Source: Actinomycetota bacterium
GTDB taxonomy: Bacteria; Actinomycetota; Thermoleophilia; Gaiellales; Gaiellaceae
Assembly (NCBI GenBank): GCA_013813345.1
Contig: JACCRW010000024.1
Coordinates: forward strand, 1 to 7,194
Reading direction: 5' to 3'
DNA length: 7,194 nucleotides
Below, piece after piece: positions 4,551 through 7,194 of the stretch. Below the pieces are notes generated by a model. The model saw only the letters and a program-made list of their open reading frames with translations, searched no databases and was not told where the DNA came from. How positions within the stretch are numbered: the stretch's first letter is position 1; each line of letters starts with the position of its first letter. The position numbers were made by a program, and so were the translations under genes.

Positions 4551-5876
4551 GTGAAGATCTTCCTGATCGGCGCCGGCCAGGTCGGCGCGACCATCGTCCA
4601 GGCGCTCCACGAAGAGCACGAGCTGACCGTCTTCGACCTCGACGCGTCGCGGCTCCAGGCTCTCTCGAGCCGGTACGACGTCTCCACGATCGAGGGCAAC
4701 GGTGCCAGCAGGCGCGTGCTCGCCGGTGCAGGGGTCTCGGAGGCGGATCTGCTGATCGCGTGCACCTCGCGCGACGAGGCGAACATCGTCTCCGCGATGA
4801 TCACCAAGGCGTGCAGCTCCCACACGACGACGGTCGTGCGGACGACGAACCCCGAGTACCTCGAGGTCTGGCGGGAGGGTCAGCTCGACGTCGACTTCAT
4901 CGTCTCGTCCGAGCTCGAGACTGCACATGCGATCTCGCGGACGATCGGCGTGCCCGCAGCGCGCCAGACCGACGTCTTCGCCGACGGCCAGGTCCAGCTC
5001 GTCGAGTTCGACATCCAGCCGGGCTCGAGCTCCCAGCTCGTCGGCGTACCCCTGCGTGACGCAAAGCTGCCGCGCGACTCGAAGATCGCGAGCATCATCC
5101 GTGGCGAGGAGATGATCCTCCCGGGCGGCGATGCGGTGATCGATTCCGGCGACCGGATCGTCGTGATCGGCTCGCCGCAGGCTGCGCTTGCCTGGAGCGA
5201 GCTGATCGCTCCCGGTTCCGGCAAGGTCCGCGACGTCGTCGTCTTCGGGGCCGGCCGCGCCGGGACCGCGATCGCACGGCTCCTGCTCGAGCAGGGAATC
5301 GGGGTGCGGCTGATCGAGGCCGATCGCGAGCGGGCCCGCATCGTGGCCGACGAGCTCCAGGGCGCGCGCGTCTTCAACGCGACCGGGCTGGATCCTGACT
5401 TCCTCGAGCGCGAGCGGGTCGGCGACGCCCAGGTCGCGATCTTCGCGATGCGGGACGATATGAAGAACCACTACGCCGCCACGCTCGCGAAGCTGCACGG
5501 CATTCGCTTCACGATCGCGATCGTCCACGACGCCCATGCGATCGAGGTCTTCGAGCGCGCGGGCATCGACGTGACCGTGAACCCGCGCCAGGTCACAGCC
5601 GAGGAGATCGTCCGGTTCGCGCACGATCCGCGGACGCAGCAGGTGGCGATGCTCGAGGGCGATCGCTTCGAGGTTCTCGACATCACGACCCGCGCGGGAA
5701 GCGAGTACGTCGGCAAGTCGTTCGGGGAGATGCCGATCCGCGGCGCGCTGATCGGGGCCATCGTCCGGAACGGCCAGGCGATCTTTCCGCGTCGGGATGA
5801 CGTACTGAGAGCTGGAGATCGAGCGATCATCTTCACCGAGTCGAGGCGCGTGACCGAGGTCGAGCAGGCCCTGTGA
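4551..5876 (+). CDS. trkA: Trk potassium-uptake regulatory subunit TrkA
   Basis: The 441-residue product has the full TrkA layout of two RCK modules. The first NAD-binding Rossmann domain carries GAGQVG at 7-12 and an acidic strand end at FDLD (28-31), followed by an RCK_C domain at about 140-220. The second carries GAGRAG at 233-238 and LIEAD (254-258), followed by RCK_C at about 365-441. Both halves keep the glycine motif and the acidic ribose-binding position, so both can probably bind NAD(H). TrkA is a cytoplasmic ring-forming regulator that gates the TrkH channel in response to nucleotides. The GTG start at 4551 places the Rossmann strand at the very N-terminus, as usual. It lacks a Shine-Dalgarno and follows a -10-like TAATGT. 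Its TGA overlaps the start of trkH (GTGA), so the two are probably translated together. Confidence 0.93.
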   Translation: MKIFLIGAGQVGATIVQALHEEHELTVFDLDASRLQALSSRYDVSTIEGNGASRRVLAGAGVSEADLLIACTSRDEANIVSAMITKACSSHTTTVVRTTNPEYLEVWREGQLDVDFIVSSELETAHAISRTIGVPAARQTDVFADGQVQLVEFDIQPGSSSQLVGVPLRDAKLPRDSKIASIIRGEEMILPGGDAVIDSGDRIVVIGSPQAALAWSELIAPGSGKVRDVVVFGAGRAGTAIARLLLEQGIGVRLIEADRERARIVADELQGARVFNATGLDPDFLERERVGDAQVAIFAMRDDMKNHYAATLAKLHGIRFTIAIVHDAHAIEVFERAGIDVTVNPRQVTAEEIVRFAHDPRTQQVAMLEGDRFEVLDITTRAGSEYVGKSFGEMPIRGALIGAIVRNGQAIFPRRDDVLRAGDRAIIFTESRRVTEVEQAL

Positions 5877-7194
5877 CGACCACTCCGGGTCTGCGGCGTG
5901 CCTCGAGGCCGCGGCACACACGGAGGCCGCGGCGCCTGGCCGTCGACGTGCGCAGCGCGCTCCACGTGGTCGCCACGCTCACGAAGTACCTCAGCCTGAC
6001 GACGCTCGTGCCGACCGCGGTCGCCCTCGGCTACGGCGAGACTCCCTGGCCCTTCCTCGGCGCAGGCGCGATCGGCGGCGGCGCGAGCCTCGCGCTCGAG
6101 CGGGCGACGCGCGGCCGGACTCGGCTCGGTACGCGGGAGGGCTTCCTCGTGATCTCGCTGACGTGGCTCGTCGCCGCGGCGCTCGGCGCCCTCCCCTTCC
6201 TCCTCTCCGGCGACCCGCAGCTCGACCGGCCGCTCGACGCCTACTTCGAGTCGATGTCGGGCTTCACGACGACCGGCGCGAGCGTGCTCACGAACGTGGA
6301 GGAGCTGTCTCGCTCGCTCCTGATCTGGCGCCAGTTCACGCAGTGGCTCGGCGGGATCGGGATCGTCGTCCTCGCGCTCGCGGTCCTCCCGCGCCTGCGG
6401 GTCGGGGGCCGCCAGTTGCTCGAGTCGGAGATGCCCGGACCGGAGATCGAGAGCCTGAGCACGCGGATCGCCGACACGGCTCGCCGCGTCTGGTGGCTCT
6501 ATCTCGGTCTCACGATCGCGCTGATCGCGATCCTCACCGGGTTCGGCCTCTCGGGCGCCGACGACGAGATGACGCTCTTCGAGTCCGTCGCGCACGCGCT
6601 GACGACGCTGCCGACCGGGGGCTTCGGCACCCGGCTGACATCGCTCGAGGAGTTCTCGGCCGCGTCGCAGTGGACGATCATCCTCTTCATGATCCTCGCA
6701 GGGGCCAACTTCGCGCTCATGTACCAGGCATTCGTCCGGCGGCGCCCGCACGTCTTCACCCGCGACGAGGAGTTCCGGCTCTACGTCGGCGTGCTCGCGC
6801 TCGGCTCGCTCGTGATCGGGATTCAGCTCTTGGCGGATGGGATCGCGACCGGCGAGGCCGGCGTCCGCCACGCCGTCTTCCAGGCGGTCTCGATCATGAC
6901 GACGACCGGCTTCGCGAGCACCGACTTCGCCACCTGGCCCGTCCTGGCCTCGATGACGCTCGTCGGATTGATGTTCGTCGGCGGCTCGGCGGGCTCGACG
7001 TCCGGCTCGGTCAAGGTCGTCCGGCACCTCCTGCTCGGCAAGATCCTGCGCCGCGAGCTCGACCAGACCGTGCACCCGGAGGTCGTCCTGCCGGTGCGGC
7101 TGAACCGGCGCGTCGTCGACGAGCGGACGCTCCGCGCAGTCATGAGCTTCATCCTGCTCTACATCGGGATCTTCGTCGTCGGCGCCGCGCTCCT
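5873..7194 (+). CDS. trkH: Trk potassium-uptake channel subunit TrkH, 3' end beyond the window
   Basis: From GTG at 5873, overlapping the TGA of trkA as GTGA, 440 codons are open to the right edge; family members are usually somewhat longer. All four pore-loop repeats of the TrkH/KtrB channel are visible. They are SGFTTTGAS (129-137), TTLPTGGFG (244-252), TTTGFAS (343-349) and GGSAGSTSGSVK (370-381). Several long membrane helices surround them. The fourth loop reads STSGSVK where many homologues have a GG before the hydrophobic residue and Lys. The first 25 or so residues form an Arg-rich cytoplasmic tail. It contains an 11-nt direct repeat (5905-5915 and 5923-5933), and an in-frame GTG at 5948 is an alternative start. 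The protein conducts K+ across the inner membrane under TrkA control. The family and operon are clear; ion selectivity is inferred from the filter glycines. Confidence 0.93.
   Translation, partial: MTTTPGLRRASRPRHTRRPRRLAVDVRSALHVVATLTKYLSLTTLVPTAVALGYGETPWPFLGAGAIGGGASLALERATRGRTRLGTREGFLVISLTWLVAAALGALPFLLSGDPQLDRPLDAYFESMSGFTTTGASVLTNVEELSRSLLIWRQFTQWLGGIGIVVLALAVLPRLRVGGRQLLESEMPGPEIESLSTRIADTARRVWWLYLGLTIALIAILTGFGLSGADDEMTLFESVAHALTTLPTGGFGTRLTSLEEFSAASQWTIILFMILAGANFALMYQAFVRRRPHVFTRDEEFRLYVGVLALGSLVIGIQLLADGIATGEAGVRHAVFQAVSIMTTTGFASTDFATWPVLASMTLVGLMFVGGSAGSTSGSVKVVRHLLLGKILRRELDQTVHPEVVLPVRLNRRVVDERTLRAVMSFILLYIGIFVVGAAL

Noticed and set aside
3605..5059. 484-codon open frame on the plus strand
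   Set aside because: It runs opposite the dehydrogenase gene and then out of frame through trkA. Both of those genes have unmistakable family motifs.
4521..5921. 466-codon open frame on the minus strand
   Set aside because: It is antisense to the clearly recognisable trkA. The composition is biased and no family is recognisable.
5905..5933. 11-nt direct repeat GAGGCCGCGGC, 18 nt apart
   Set aside because: It lies in the Arg-rich N-terminal tail of TrkH and keeps frame. It is best explained as a small in-frame duplication or codon bias in a basic segment, not a regulatory or mobile element.
5471..7075. 534-codon open frame on the minus strand
   Set aside because: It lies opposite trkH and the end of trkA, and its translation is Arg/Glu/Asp-rich without domain motifs. 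Stop-free antisense frames are expected in GC-rich genes with G/C third positions.
1..7194. CRISPR arrays, tRNA or rRNA genes, insertion sequences and attachment sites
   Set aside because: I found no regularly spaced repeats, tRNA-like folds, transposase or integrase frames, or terminal inverted repeats. The window is filled by ordinary chromosomal genes.

Overview
The window is a dense, GC-rich stretch (roughly two thirds G+C) with almost no spacer DNA. Several genes overlap by 4 nt, GTG starts are common, and one start looks like CTG. Third codon positions are strongly G/C. This style, the gene families and the apparent leaderless starts suggest a high-GC actinobacterial-type genome, perhaps a Thermoleophilia-like lineage. 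That placement is inference: there is no rRNA or other phylogenetic marker here.

Left part (1-2027, minus strand): a class-I-type cobalamin riboswitch (1844-1982) precedes three translationally coupled genes. These are a secreted DUF4430 protein, a DUF4430 lipoprotein with a different C-terminal half, and the start of an ECF-transporter T component that runs off the left edge. DUF4430 resembles the C-terminal domain of transcobalamin. The arrangement therefore suggests a B12-repressed uptake system in which extracytoplasmic binding proteins feed an ECF transporter. ECF transporters normally work without such proteins, so this is the most interesting locus in the window.

Middle (2028-4516): a small VanZ-family membrane protein and a 70-residue helical protein lie on the plus strand. 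They converge on a minus-strand pair made of a PQQ-type glucose/sorbosone dehydrogenase-like lipoprotein and a zinc-ribbon metallo-beta-lactamase-fold protein. The two convergent 3' ends share a perfect 25-nt palindrome containing both stop codons. The MBL-fold gene appears to start with CTG inside a CTGA overlap.

Right part (4551-7194, plus strand): a complete two-RCK TrkA and an overlapping TrkH, truncated by the right edge, form a potassium-uptake operon. It is divergent from the dehydrogenase across only 34 bp.

Four genes (2028, 2387 and 4551 on plus, 4516 on minus) have a TAnnnT -10-like hexamer 6-8 nt upstream of the start codon and no Shine-Dalgarno sequence, the pattern expected of leaderless transcripts. 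The riboswitch-controlled gene instead has a strong AAGGAGG site, consistent with translational control by the riboswitch.
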